From Sphingomonas oleivorans (GTDB lineage: Bacteria > Pseudomonadota > Alphaproteobacteria > Sphingomonadales > Sphingomonadaceae): a stretch of DNA of 64,000 nucleotides. Of this stretch, positions 42,497 to 52,234 are shown one piece after another. The stretch is taken from NCBI RefSeq assembly GCF_003050615.1, contig NZ_NWBU01000005.1, positions 1 through 64,000 of the forward strand, written 5' to 3'. Numbering within the stretch: the stretch's first letter is position 1; the number at the start of each line of letters is the position of its first letter. The position numbers and the translations under genes were made by a program. Below the pieces are notes generated by a model. It saw nothing but the letters and a program-made list of their open reading frames with translations, made no database searches and had not been told where the DNA came from.

Positions 42497-43585
42497 TCAC
42501 GTCCGCGCGCGAAGCGCGGCCTGCGCGCGCCCGATAAGACCCTGATACCTCCGGTCCGGATACCACGGCATCTCGGAAATCCGGCTGAAGCCGGGAATGG
42601 CCTCCATGTACCTGATCATGCGCGCGCGCATCGCCTGGTCGGGGAGATCGCCGCGCAGCGCTGCGATATTCTCGGCGGCGTGCTCCGGCTTGGACGTCGC
42701 CGGGAGCACACAGGTAACCACCGGATGGGACAGCACGAACTTGAGGAAAAAGGCTGCCCAGGTCTCTGCGCCAAATTCCCGGGCAAAAGCAGGGGGATCT
42801 CGCCCTTCGACAAGCTTGAACAGGCGGGCCTTCTCGAACGGCATGTTGATGTTGACCGCTATCCCCCTCTCCTGCGCGGCCGGAAACAGTCGCTCCTCGG
42901 CAGCGCGATTGAAGATTGAGTAGTTGACCTGGATAAAATCGATCCCGCCCCTCTCGACCCAACTCAGAAGCGCCGGGTGATAGATGTTCTCATGGTGGGT
43001 CACGCCGGTATAGCGAATGCGCCCATCGCGCTTCCAGGCACGCAAGTAGGGCAAGATGATGTCGACGTTCACCAGGCTATGGCATTGCATGAGATCGATA
43101 GGGTTGCGCCAAAGCCGGGCCTCGGACAGCTCGAGGCTGCGCAGCGCGTGACTCTCGTCCGCGAGATACTCGCCCGTGGACCAGATCTTGTTCGAAATGA
43201 ACAGCCGATCGGAAATGCCGAGCGCGATCGCAAAATCCCCGACGCTGATCTCTCCGGAACCATAAAGGGGAGACGTGTCGACCACGCGCGCGCCCCCTTC
43301 CCAGTAGGTCTGCAGCACCTGCCGCAATGGTTCGCGGGGCTGGCCGGGCAGCGCGTCGAAGGTAAGGAATGTCCCGAGGCCGATCGCCGGGACCGCTTCA
43401 CCGCTCGAGGGAATGGTCCTCATGATCATTTCGGCGCCTGCAGGCGGGTTCGCGGGCTGCGCCATAGCCGCGCTGGCAAAGGGCAGAAGGCTTGCCGGGG
43501 GACCGGCGAAGAGCGCACCCGCTGCTGCGTTCTTGATCAGGCTTCGGCGGCTGATCGGACCTGCAGCAATAGACTCAGCCTTCAT
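42497..43585 (-). CDS. Exported aldo/keto reductase, Tat-dependent
   Basis: 362 residues; the ATG at 43585 has GGGAG 6 nt upstream. The N-terminus carries a twin-arginine signal (ISRRSLIKNAAAGALFAG), so the enzyme is probably moved folded to the periplasm. The AKR fold shows VVDTSPLYGSGE with the catalytic Asp and Tyr, IWSTGEY near the usual Lys, and GRIRYTGVTHHENIYHPALLSW. It diverges from an AraC regulator, which probably controls it. Confidence 0.88.
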   Translation of the reverse strand: MKAESIAAGPISRRSLIKNAAAGALFAGPPASLLPFASAAMAQPANPPAGAEMIMRTIPSSGEAVPAIGLGTFLTFDALPGQPREPLRQVLQTYWEGGARVVDTSPLYGSGEISVGDFAIALGISDRLFISNKIWSTGEYLADESHALRSLELSEARLWRNPIDLMQCHSLVNVDIILPYLRAWKRDGRIRYTGVTHHENIYHPALLSWVERGGIDFIQVNYSIFNRAAEERLFPAAQERGIAVNINMPFEKARLFKLVEGRDPPAFAREFGAETWAAFFLKFVLSHPVVTCVLPATSKPEHAAENIAALRGDLPDQAMRARMIRYMEAIPGFSRISEMPWYPDRRYQGLIGRAQAALRART

Positions 43586-43736
43586 CACGAGCTCCCATTT
43601 TCCGGTTCTCCACGCGACCCTTTGAAAGGGAGCAGGCGATATCCCCGGTATCTGGAGCCTTTTGCTCTCTCGCGCGCGTCCGATTCTGACGGCGCTTGTG
43701 CGATACTGTCCTTCTTTCAGTTCTATTGGAGGGATC

Positions 43737-44612
43737 ATGGCTTCCCAAGGATATGAACGACGCATCGAGCCGGTCGCCAAGGAATGGCGGAGCCATGCCT
43801 GGAATAGTGGCATCTTCGACACCGCACGCCGCGACTACACGCCTTGCGTTGAAGGTATCATCAGGACGCCTCAGCACGTCGTGATGCTCACAATGAGCGG
43901 AAGCGCCGAGAGGCTCGAGGTCCACTCCGACTGCGGGCACCGCTTCACAGGACCCGACAAGGCAGGCGCGGTATCGTTCGTGCCCGCCGGGTGCGAACGC
44001 CGCCTGTCGCTGATCGGTGTAGCCTCGAAATGGGCGTCCATATCCCTGGATCCGGCCTTGTTTGAGCCAGCGGAAGACGAGCTTCACGGGCGGCTGGATA
44101 TCGGAGCTTTCTCGAATGTCGAAGATCCGCTCGCGGCGGCAATCATTAGCGAGTTCGCGGCCCTGCTCGCGCGCGATGGGGCATTGGATCCGGCTTATTG
44201 CGAAGCGATGTCATGTGCGCTCGCCCGGCATCTCGTGGCTCGCTACGGAGAGAAGAGGAACCTGCCTGCACTTCGCAGCTGGAAGCTGCCGCCATGGCGG
44301 CTGAGGCGGATTACGGAATATGTCGAAGCCCATCTCGACGGCGCGATCAGGATTGCCGATCTCGCCGCGCTCGCAGGGCTCTCGCCCGGTTATTTTCATC
44401 GCGCGTTTCGCGAAACGACCGGGCAAACGCCCCTCGATTTCATCAATGGAAGGCGCGTTCGGCGAGCCGGCGAACTGATCCGGCGAACGGATGCATCGCT
44501 AGCGCAGATTGCCCTTGAGGTGGGTTTTGTGAGCCCGAGCCATTTCACCCGCACGTTTCGCGCCTGCACCGGCATAAATCCATCGGCTTGGCGTCGCAAT
44601 GACAGGGCGTAG
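43737..44612 (+). CDS. AraC-family transcriptional regulator
   Basis: 291 residues from the ATG at 43737 (GGAGGGATC upstream). The C-terminal double HTH is intact: IRIADLAALAGLSPGYFHRAFRETTGQTPLDFINGRRVRRAGELI and LAQIALEVGFVSPSHFTRTFRACTGINPSAWRR. The N-terminal half is a divergent sensor domain. It diverges from the exported aldo/keto reductase across 151 bp. Confidence 0.9.
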   Translation: MASQGYERRIEPVAKEWRSHAWNSGIFDTARRDYTPCVEGIIRTPQHVVMLTMSGSAERLEVHSDCGHRFTGPDKAGAVSFVPAGCERRLSLIGVASKWASISLDPALFEPAEDELHGRLDIGAFSNVEDPLAAAIISEFAALLARDGALDPAYCEAMSCALARHLVARYGEKRNLPALRSWKLPPWRLRRITEYVEAHLDGAIRIADLAALAGLSPGYFHRAFRETTGQTPLDFINGRRVRRAGELIRRTDASLAQIALEVGFVSPSHFTRTFRACTGINPSAWRRNDRA

Positions 44613-45071
44613 GCCGCCCCTCCTGCCCGAACGTCAGGTTTCCTGTCGTCTCGCGCCGAGGAAATTTGGGGGCAAGCTGCGGTCGACGGCCGTGGCGGAT
44701 GCAATCCTCGCTGGGCAGCGTGCCACGAGGCAGACGCCGGGCGCCGAGACCGCCCTCCAGCCGGGCCCCTCAGCGCGCACCGATTTTGGGCGCCGCTACC
44801 GTCGTCGGAAAATCTCACGACCACGCATCCGGTCAGATGCGCCGCTATCTGGCGTGCGGCCATGATAGTCTCGCGCTCGATCTTGCCGAACCTGTTCTGA
44901 TCCTATCGTCGAGCGCGCGATCCTGCCTCAAATTCTTCCAGCTTTGCGCCGGCCCCTTGTCGTTTGGCGCTCCAGAAAGTGAATGGGTCGGCAGGGCTCG
45001 CCTCCTGCCCCCCTGTCCCCTGCCCCCAAGGACTCGCGCCCATTTTTCAGTCTTCGACCGGGAGGATATCT
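44613..45071. other. Intergenic region, no gene recognised
   Basis: 459 bp between the AraC gene and dapA. Frames on both strands are Arg/Pro-rich without family features. A promoter for dapA must lie here but cannot be placed by consensus. Confidence 0.35.
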
Positions 45072-45950
45072 GTGTTCCGTGGCTCCATTCCGGCTCTGGT
45101 TACGCCCTTTCGCGGCGAAACATTGGATGAGGAGGCCCTTCGCGCCCATGTTGAATGGCTGATCAGCGAAGGAAGCCATGCATTGCTCGCCTGCGGATCC
45201 ACCGGCGAGCATGCGACGCTGACGCCTGACGAACTGTTTCGCGTGATTGCAATCTCTGTGGACCAGGCAGCCGGTCGTGTGCCGGTCATCGCCGGTTGCG
45301 GCTCCAACTCAACCAGAACCGCGGCCACGCACATGAATGTAGCGGCCGAACTCGGTGCGAATGCGGCACTGCTGGTCGTGCCATATTATAGCAGGCCGAA
45401 CCAGGAGGGCATATATGCCCACTTCGCTGCGTGCGCCGACGCCTGCCCTTTGCCGATCATCATTTATAACGTGCCGTCGCGGACCGTGGCGGACGTCAGC
45501 GTCGAGACATTGGGGCGGCTGGCGGAAATCCCCACTATCATTGGCCTCAAGGATGCGACCGGCGACCTGGCGCGTGTGAGCGCGCAGCGCCTCGCTTGTG
45601 GCACTGCCTTTGCTCAGTTGAGCGGCAATGACGGTACTGCGCTCGGCTTCAACGCGATGGGAGGTATCGGCTGCATCTCGGTTACCGCCAATATCGCCCC
45701 GCGCCTCTGCGCCGATTTTCAGGAAGCCACCCTCTCCGGCGATTGGAAGAAGGCGCTGGAGATTGAAGGCAGGCTCCACCCCCTCCACGCTGCTCTCTTC
45801 AGCGACGCCTCACCCGCTCCTGCCAAATATGCGCTGAGCAGGCTTCGAAACTTCCCACCCCATCTACGGCTGCCGATGGTTCCGGCATCCGACGCGAGCC
45901 GCCGCGAGGTTGATGCAGCCCTTGAGCATGCGGGCCTTGTTCGGTCATGA
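45072..45950 (+). CDS. dapA: 4-hydroxy-tetrahydrodipicolinate synthase-family protein
   Basis: 292 residues from a GTG at 45072 (GGGAGGATATCT upstream). It opens FRGSIPALVTPFRGETLDEEALRAHVEWLISEG. It has the GSTGEHATLT pyruvate-site loop, YYSRPNQEGIYAHF with the active-site Tyr, NVPSRT, and the Schiff-base lysine in GLKDATGD. It condenses pyruvate with aspartate semialdehyde in lysine/DAP synthesis, or another aldehyde in paralogues. The isolated setting leaves open that it is a non-lysine paralogue. Confidence 0.85.
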   Translation: MFRGSIPALVTPFRGETLDEEALRAHVEWLISEGSHALLACGSTGEHATLTPDELFRVIAISVDQAAGRVPVIAGCGSNSTRTAATHMNVAAELGANAALLVVPYYSRPNQEGIYAHFAACADACPLPIIIYNVPSRTVADVSVETLGRLAEIPTIIGLKDATGDLARVSAQRLACGTAFAQLSGNDGTALGFNAMGGIGCISVTANIAPRLCADFQEATLSGDWKKALEIEGRLHPLHAALFSDASPAPAKYALSRLRNFPPHLRLPMVPASDASRREVDAALEHAGLVRS

Positions 45951-46010
45951 TCCTGTTTGCCGCCGGCTCATGACGGCGTCGGTGCCGTCGTGGCGCTGAC
46001 CAAAGCTCTA

Positions 46011-49000
46011 TTACGGCTTGACGCCATAGCGTTCGAAGTCGGTCCGGATATCCGGATCGATCTTCAGGGCTGCGACAGCATCGGCGTCCGATCTCGTTTT
46101 GTTGCCCTTCCGCGCCCAGGCCACAGCTCGACCGAACAACGAGGATGGTATGTTGGGGCTCTTCGCCAAGGCTCGGTCATAGTCGGCGATAGCTTCATCG
46201 AGCCGTCCCAGACGGAGCATGACCAACCCTCGACTATCGAGGTAACCGGCAGCTTCCGGAGCCTTGGCCAGCGCCGCATTGCAGTCGGTCAGCGCTGATT
46301 CAAGCGCCACGCCAGCTGTCGCTTTGGACCAGCACATGTTGTTGAAGATGACCGGCTCGGTCGCCTTGGCGCGTGCTCCCGCAAAGTCCTTTTCGGCGCT
46401 TGCCGCATCGCCTGAGCGAGCATAAGCGATCCCCCGGTCCACCAGCAGCGCGGGGTTGTCAGGCGACTTTTCGAGCGCGGAAGAATAAGTCGCGATTGCC
46501 CCGGTGAAGTCGCCACTGTCCACCTGCAATTTGGCTTTGGCGGCGATAGCATCGGCGAAGTTCGGGTCCAGCTTTAAGGCGGCATCCAGATCGGCCTGAC
46601 GCCCGGCTGCGTCCGCCTGCGGACGTCTAAGGCTGCGGTTCAGATATATATATGCCTCAGGCTTGATCGCGATTGCACGATCATACGCTTTCATCGCGTC
46701 GGCGTCCTTGTGAAACGCGCTGTAGATGCTGGCAGCCACGACATGCGCATAGATATTATCCGGGTCCGCTGCTTCCACCGCAGCAGCCTCTCGGAGGGCA
46801 TCCTCGGCCTTACCCTGGCTCCGAAACAGGTTCGCTCGCATCAGGTAAAGATCGACGATCTTTGGCTCCCGCTTCAGCGCCGCTTCGGCGGCCGCGAGCG
46901 CGCGATCATAGTCTCCTGCCTGTCGATACGCTTGAGCACCCTGGGCAAGTAGGACCGGGTTGTCCGGCGAGGCCGCGAGGAGCTGCGACCAAGTTGCGAT
47001 TGCAGCCTTCGTATCACCTTCGTCCTGCTGAAGCGCGGCGCGCGCGACGAGAGCGTCATTCGACTTCGGATCGAGCTTCAGGGCCGCGTCGATGTCCGCC
47101 CGGCGAGCTGCTCTGTCGTCAGGCGAACGAACCCTGCTCCTCTCGGCATAGATATATGCCTGGGGTTCGATCGCGATCGCCTGGTCATACTCCTTGAGCG
47201 CCTCCGCTCTGCGATCGGACGCTGCGTATATGCGGGCAGCGGCAACATGGGAGAATGCCCGCTTTGGGTCGACCGCAATGGCCGACCGCATCTCCTCAAT
47301 CGCATGATCGCGGTCGCCTTTCTCCAGATATATGCCGGCTCGAAGCGAGTAGAGGTCGATCCAGTCAGGGTCGAGCTTGATCGCGGCTGCCGCATCGGCA
47401 AGGGCCCGGTCTTCCTCGCCAATGACAGCATAGGCCAGGGCTCGATGGCCGATCGCGTAGCTATTATCCGGCTCGCGCGCGATGGCCTTCGTGTAGGCCT
47501 CGACCGCATCTCGGGGGCGCCGCTCGGCGTCTGCGAGCATAGCGTGCCCGATGAAGTTCTGCACGAAGGTGGGATCAAGCGCCTCGGCCTTCTGCAGGTC
47601 GCTCTTTGCTCCCGCGAGATCGCCGACTTGGATACGTGCTATACCCCGATTGGCCCAGGCATAGATGTTGCTCGGGTCGAGCTCGACGGCCTTGTCATAG
47701 TCCAGGAGCGCTTCTTTACGCAGGTCTCGACCTATTAAGATTCTGGCGCGGCTTACATAACCTGCCGAAGTCGTGGGAGTGTCGGCGCGCACGGCGGCGA
47801 TGTCCTTCCCAGTGTAGCTGTAGCTACTCGGCATCCGCAGCGTGGCCGGCCGATCGGCGAGCATGCGCAGCGCCGCTTGTTCGGCGGGCGCATCCTTGGC
47901 GGGAAACTCGGGTACGAGGCTTCGTTCGGTTTTCTCGATCGTGAACACACCACCAGCGACCGTCGCGTGCCGCCGATATTCGATGCCCCCGGCGGTCTGG
48001 TCGACATCCATGCCGGTGCCGAGCTTAAAGTCGCCGAACCCCTTGGGAAGCAGGATCGTCTCGTGCGTGCGCGTGAAATACGGGTACGGCACGGCGAACG
48101 GGGCCTCTCGGTCCGGCCCCGGATCGCGGCTGAAGTCCGCTCGATAGCCGACATTAGTTCCGTCTGTCTGGTAATTGCCGTTCGCCCAATCCAATTGGGC
48201 CTCGCCCTCCATCGAAAGGCGCTGCTCTCCAGTCTTCGAGTCGAAGCTGGCGCTCACTGACTTCACATCAATGAAGTCATACTGGTTCTTCCAATAGTCC
48301 CGGAGCGCCCGATCGCGCGCTTCGCCGACCAGATTGGCAAGCACGGCATTCGTTGCGAGCGCTTCATCGCCACGCAAAATCGTCTCGACTTTGGTCGGTG
48401 CGGGCGCGGAGATCCCCGCGCTCGCGTCAATCCGGATGGAAGTGTCTTGGGTCGGAATCTCAAGCGGAGCCGGAACCATCCGGACAAGCGCCGCGCCTTT
48501 CGCGACCAGCGGCAGCCCCCAACCGAAAGCAGGCACCGTCAACCTGTCCAGGCTCGTGTCGCCGGTACGGGTGCCGTCCAGCCAGTAAGTTCGGCCGGCG
48601 ATTGTGGCCCGGACGAGAACGTGATTGAACAGCCCCACCATGGGAAGGCGCGCGTCCAGCCCGTCGCCGAAGACGGTGCTGACCGCAACCGGTTCGGCCT
48701 GGATGCCCATGGCGTGAAGCAGGGCGAGGAGAAGCGCCGTCTTGCCCTTGCAGTCCCCGTACCGCCGCGACCAGGTCACCTCCGCGTCGGCCGGGACATA
48801 GCCGCCGGCTCCCATCGCCAGCGCGACATAGCGCACCTTGTCCTGAACCATCGCGAGCGCAGCCTCTGTGCGGACTTTTGGATCGGGTGAAAGATTCTGG
48901 ATGCGCTCCAGCTCCGTACGCAACGGACTCTGCGCCGGCAGGACGGCGGCCTTCTCATAGAGGGGCGCCATAAGCGCTCCGAGGTCCGCCCAAGAGGCGA

Positions 49001-49751
49001 AGTCCGTAACCTCGACAAGGCGGCCGATATGGTAGCGGGGCGGCGCGCCCTTCGGCGGGATGATCGGCTTCACATCGTCGAGCGAGAGCTCTACGGAGGT
49101 GGCGCTCCCTGCCTTCACCGGCTTCAAAGCCGGCAGCGAGGCGGCCTGACGGAGTCGCGCCGGCAGCGTTGTCGGCCATTGCATGCGGAGATGTGCTCGC
49201 CCGATAGGGAAGCCGTTCCAAGCGCCCGCGATTTGCTCGACATGCCCCTTCAGCGTGGGATCGCTGGACGACACCGAAGCCGCAAACTCGAGGACATCGC
49301 CGACCTGCAATCCTTCTGGCTGGATGTTCGCCGTGAGAACGCCGTCGAGGGTCGCACTCTCAAGATTCTGCTCGCGTCTGACAACGGTAAACGTCTGCCC
49401 CGAGGCAAGCACATCGATGGTTTGGTCGCCGCGCCGGATCAGAAGCTTGTGGACCGTCAGCACATCGGTGTCGGGGCGCCATGGGAACGATATGTTTCCG
49501 GCTGCCAATCCTTGCGGGGTTTGGATTCTGAGCGCCACCTCGGAGTAAATCGTTTGCCGGCCGGGCTCTAAGGCGACCTGTTGATCCGAGAGCAATATGC
49601 GAACCGGGGCCTCATCTGGCTTTGCAGAAGCATTGGGCGGGGTGAGCGGCTTCACCCAGGCGGGCGCCGGACCGATCACCGGCTTGTCCGCGGCGTAGGC
49701 CGCGCTCGTGAGCGCGCTCGATACGATTAACGCTAAGGCCAATATTCTCAT
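46011..49751 (-). CDS. Large periplasmic DUF3857-transglutaminase-TPR protein
   Basis: 1246 residues with a signal peptide (MRILALALIVSSALTSAAYA). DUF3857 covers about 60-250. A transglutaminase-like core follows with SRRYGDCKGKTALLLALLHAMG (Cys) and FNHVLVRATIAGRTYWLDGT (His and Asp). From about residue 660 the protein is a long array of TPR units (YAWANRGIARIQVGDLAGAK and repeats). Smaller DUF3857/transglutaminase proteins occur in many Gram-negatives, but this TPR array is unusually long. It probably acts in the periplasm; the substrate is unknown. It converges on dapA. Confidence 0.85.
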   Translation of the reverse strand: MRILALALIVSSALTSAAYAADKPVIGPAPAWVKPLTPPNASAKPDEAPVRILLSDQQVALEPGRQTIYSEVALRIQTPQGLAAGNISFPWRPDTDVLTVHKLLIRRGDQTIDVLASGQTFTVVRREQNLESATLDGVLTANIQPEGLQVGDVLEFAASVSSSDPTLKGHVEQIAGAWNGFPIGRAHLRMQWPTTLPARLRQAASLPALKPVKAGSATSVELSLDDVKPIIPPKGAPPRYHIGRLVEVTDFASWADLGALMAPLYEKAAVLPAQSPLRTELERIQNLSPDPKVRTEAALAMVQDKVRYVALAMGAGGYVPADAEVTWSRRYGDCKGKTALLLALLHAMGIQAEPVAVSTVFGDGLDARLPMVGLFNHVLVRATIAGRTYWLDGTRTGDTSLDRLTVPAFGWGLPLVAKGAALVRMVPAPLEIPTQDTSIRIDASAGISAPAPTKVETILRGDEALATNAVLANLVGEARDRALRDYWKNQYDFIDVKSVSASFDSKTGEQRLSMEGEAQLDWANGNYQTDGTNVGYRADFSRDPGPDREAPFAVPYPYFTRTHETILLPKGFGDFKLGTGMDVDQTAGGIEYRRHATVAGGVFTIEKTERSLVPEFPAKDAPAEQAALRMLADRPATLRMPSSYSYTGKDIAAVRADTPTTSAGYVSRARILIGRDLRKEALLDYDKAVELDPSNIYAWANRGIARIQVGDLAGAKSDLQKAEALDPTFVQNFIGHAMLADAERRPRDAVEAYTKAIAREPDNSYAIGHRALAYAVIGEEDRALADAAAAIKLDPDWIDLYSLRAGIYLEKGDRDHAIEEMRSAIAVDPKRAFSHVAAARIYAASDRRAEALKEYDQAIAIEPQAYIYAERSRVRSPDDRAARRADIDAALKLDPKSNDALVARAALQQDEGDTKAAIATWSQLLAASPDNPVLLAQGAQAYRQAGDYDRALAAAEAALKREPKIVDLYLMRANLFRSQGKAEDALREAAAVEAADPDNIYAHVVAASIYSAFHKDADAMKAYDRAIAIKPEAYIYLNRSLRRPQADAAGRQADLDAALKLDPNFADAIAAKAKLQVDSGDFTGAIATYSSALEKSPDNPALLVDRGIAYARSGDAASAEKDFAGARAKATEPVIFNNMCWSKATAGVALESALTDCNAALAKAPEAAGYLDSRGLVMLRLGRLDEAIADYDRALAKSPNIPSSLFGRAVAWARKGNKTRSDADAVAALKIDPDIRTDFERYGVKP

Positions 49752-50285
49752 GTGCCCCCCAGTCCCTTATAGGAGAGCAGGATAATGGGAAGTCAGATAA
49801 ACGCCAGAGGGCGCAAGCGCCAAGAGCTTTGGGACGTCTGTCCGTACCAATAGCACCGACAACCCGCTAGTGTGAGTCCGCTTTCTTGCTTTGAATTCTC
49901 TAAGCCGCCGGTCGGCTTTCGGCCAGACATGCCGCCGATAGGACCAGCTTCAGCCTGGCATCTTTGATTTTCACTTTCATGAGACCCTATGCCTCGCCCT
50001 CAATCACTCGGTCGATGTGCTGGCGGAAAGAGGCCTGCTGCTGAAGCACCGGACCGGGCGGAACAACTATTATATCAACCAGCCCTTGGTGGCGCTCTTT
50101 ATGGAGCGTGATGACATTGCGTGACGGTGGAAGCTGAGCTGAGGCGGACAGGCTGTTTACGAGCATCGTAGCGGCAAAAGCGGAACTCGTTCCGCTAGGG
50201 GCTTAAATATCTACACCCTTTGTGAACCTCGAATTGCACGGCCAGAGCGAACCCGCGCGCTGCTGGGGGAGCCCCAGCGCGTCGG
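49752..50285. other. Intergenic region with a coding remnant
   Basis: 534 bp between the TPR protein gene start and the hydrolase end. It includes the promoter for the TPR gene and a coding scar at 49942-50124. Nothing else was recognised. Confidence 0.35.
49942..50124 (+). pseudogene. C-terminal coding remnant, Fic-like winged helix?
   Basis: The frame ends LAERGLLLKHRTGRNNYYIN, then QPLVALFMERDDIA and a stop, and is open back to a stop at 49939. The text resembles the C-terminal winged helix of Fic-type proteins. No start codon or catalytic motif is present. Low confidence. Confidence 0.3.
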
Positions 50286-50981
50286 TCAGCGCAGATGCCG
50301 GTCGAAAAATGCCCATGTCCTGTTGTTGGCGAGGTCGGCGGCCTGCGCGTCGAAATGCGTGCCGCTATGACGGGCAAAGGCATGGTTGCAGCCGGCATAG
50401 CTGTGGATTTCCACATTGGGCTTGTCGGCGAGCGCGGCCTCGATCCGGGCCTGCGCCTCCTTGGAAATAAACTCATCCTCCTCGGCGAGATGCATCAGCA
50501 AGGGCGCCGCGACGCCATCGCCTTCGGACAGATATTTCTCGGTCCCGCCGCCATAATAAGCGACCGCGCAATCGACCTGCGCCCGCGCGGCGGTGAGAAA
50601 GGTCATGAGGCCGCCCAGGCAGAAGCCCATGACGCCCACCTTCCCCGACGCCCCTGCCAAAACACGCGCATAAGCTATGACCGCGGCGATATCCGATACG
50701 CCCGCATCGAAATCATAGGCGGCATAGAGCGCCAGGCCCTTTTCCCATTCGGCTTCGGACCAGCTCGAAAGCTCCAGCCCCGGCTCCTGCCGCCAGAACA
50801 GGTCGGGACAGATTGCGATGAAGCCCCTGCCGGCAAGCTCCTCGCACGTCTCCTTCATGTCGGCGTTGATGCCGAAAATCTCCTGGAGGATGATGATGAC
50901 GGGTGCCGCCTCCTGCTCCGGCCGGACGACATAGGCACGGAAGGCCCCATCCGCCGTGCCGACCTCATCCTATCGCCCCAT
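50286..50981 (-). pseudogene. Dienelactone hydrolase with a stop at codon 4
   Basis: From the ATG at 50981 the codons are ATG GGG CGA TAG, then the frame continues DEVGTADGAFRAYVVRPEQE, APVIIILQEIFGINADMKET and on to 50286. The alpha/beta-hydrolase core is intact: IAICPDLFWRQEPG, the nucleophile Cys in VGVMGFCLGG, LMHLAEEDEFI with Asp, and SYAGCNHAFAR with His. The partial copy at 37557 has CAA TAT instead of CGA TAG, so the stop is a mutation. Translation from the next ATG (50858) would lose the first two strands. It is the last gene after arsH on this strand. Confidence 0.75.
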
Positions 50982-51041
50982 GACATTCCCCCCGCCGCAA
51001 AGCGCGATTTGGAACGCCTCGATCCCTTTCGGACGCGCCGG

Positions 51042-51788
51042 CTAAGCCTGCCTTGCGATCGCGATGGCGGACGGATCATGGGCAGGATCGATCGCGACGC
51101 CAGCCTGCTTGCGTTCCGAATAGCGATCGACGAGCTGCGCGGCATGCGGACGCATCAGTATCGTGATCCGCACCAGCTCCTCCATCACATCGACGATCCG
51201 GTCATAATAGCCGGACGGCTTCATGCGGCCGTCCTCGTCGAATTCCTTATAGGCCATCGCGACCGAGGATTGGTTGGGGATGGTGAACATCCGCATCCAG
51301 CGGCCGAGCAGGCGCAGCGTGTTGACCGCGTTGAAGGATTGCGAGCCGCCGGATACCTGCATGACGGCAAGCGTGCGGCCCTGCGTCGGCCGCATCCCGC
51401 CCATCTCCAGCGGCAGATGATCGATCTGCGCCTTCATGATCCCGCTGATCTGGCCATGGCGTTCCGGGCTGCACCAGACCTGCCCCTCGGACCATAGGGA
51501 CAGCGCGCGCAGCTCATGGACGGCGGGATGATCGTCCCCCTTGACCTGATCGGGCAAGGGCAGGCCCGAAGGATCGAAGATGCGCGTCTCCGCGCCGAAG
51601 AGACGCAGCAGCCGCGCCGCTTCCTCGACGGCCAGGCGCGAATAGGATCGCGCGCGCAGCGAGCCGTAGAGCAGCAGGATGCGCGGCGGCGGATCCCCCG
51701 CGCCCAGGCCGAGCGCAGGCCGCGCGTGGACATAGCGGCGATCGAGCGCGGGCAGATGATCGGGATCGGTGAGGGTGCGCAGAGGCAT
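51042..51788 (-). CDS. arsH: ArsH flavoprotein
   Basis: 248 residues; the ATG at 51788 shares one base with the GNAT stop (TGATG). The NADPH-dependent FMN-reductase fold shows [27 protein letters not shown] and [44 protein letters not shown], typical of ArsH. ArsH oxidises trivalent methylated arsenicals and also reduces quinones or azo dyes. It is the last intact gene of the arsenic operon. Confidence 0.93.
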   Translation of the reverse strand: MPLRTLTDPDHLPALDRRYVHARPALGLGAGDPPPRILLLYGSLRARSYSRLAVEEAARLLRLFGAETRIFDPSGLPLPDQVKGDDHPAVHELRALSLWSEGQVWCSPERHGQISGIMKAQIDHLPLEMGGMRPTQGRTLAVMQVSGGSQSFNAVNTLRLLGRWMRMFTIPNQSSVAMAYKEFDEDGRMKPSGYYDRIVDVMEELVRITILMRPHAAQLVDRYSERKQAGVAIDPAHDPSAIAIARQA

Positions 51789-52234
51789 CAGGACAGGCGC
51801 TCCAGAGACTTGACGAGATAGGCCGCGCTTGCGGGGCAAAGCGTGCGGAACTCGGCCGAGCCCGCGATCGATGCCGGTGCGGCGCTGCGATCGGCGGCGG
51901 CATAGCCGTTGGCGAGGAAGAAGGGCGCGGCGCTGTCGGTCAGCAGGTGGAGACGGACGACGCCCAGCTCGCGGGCGCGCCGTTCGAGCGCCGCGAGCAT
52001 CGCGCGGCCGAGGCCGGTGCCGCGCCGGCCGGCGGCAATCACGAACGACCGCAGCAAGCGGTCGGGCCCGTCACCTTCGAGACCGCCATATCCGACAAGC
52101 GCCTCATCCTCGAAACGGAAGAAGACTTGGTCCGGTCCGGCCAGATCCGCAGTCGGCAGGTTCGCCGTCGCGAGCGTCTCCGCCAGCGAGGCGAGTGCGG
52201 CCGGGCCAAGGAGGGTGAGGGTCAGCCCCGTCAT
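51788..52234 (-). CDS. Arsenic-operon GNAT acetyltransferase (ArsN-like)
   Basis: 148 residues. The acetyl-CoA loop is [23 protein letters not shown], followed by [16 protein letters not shown]. Proteins of this size and context are annotated ArsN2. The related ArsN1 acetylates phosphinothricin-like arsenicals; the substrate of this subgroup is less clear. It starts in an ATGA overlap with acr3 and ends 1 nt into arsH, so translation is coupled on both sides. Confidence 0.8.
   Translation of the reverse strand: MTGLTLTLLGPAALASLAETLATANLPTADLAGPDQVFFRFEDEALVGYGGLEGDGPDRLLRSFVIAAGRRGTGLGRAMLAALERRARELGVVRLHLLTDSAAPFFLANGYAAADRSAAPASIAGSAEFRTLCPASAAYLVKSLERLS

Noticed and set aside
42195-42962. 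Minus-strand frame of 255 codons
   Set aside because: It overlaps the aldo/keto reductase in another frame and the small membrane protein antisense, with no domain features.
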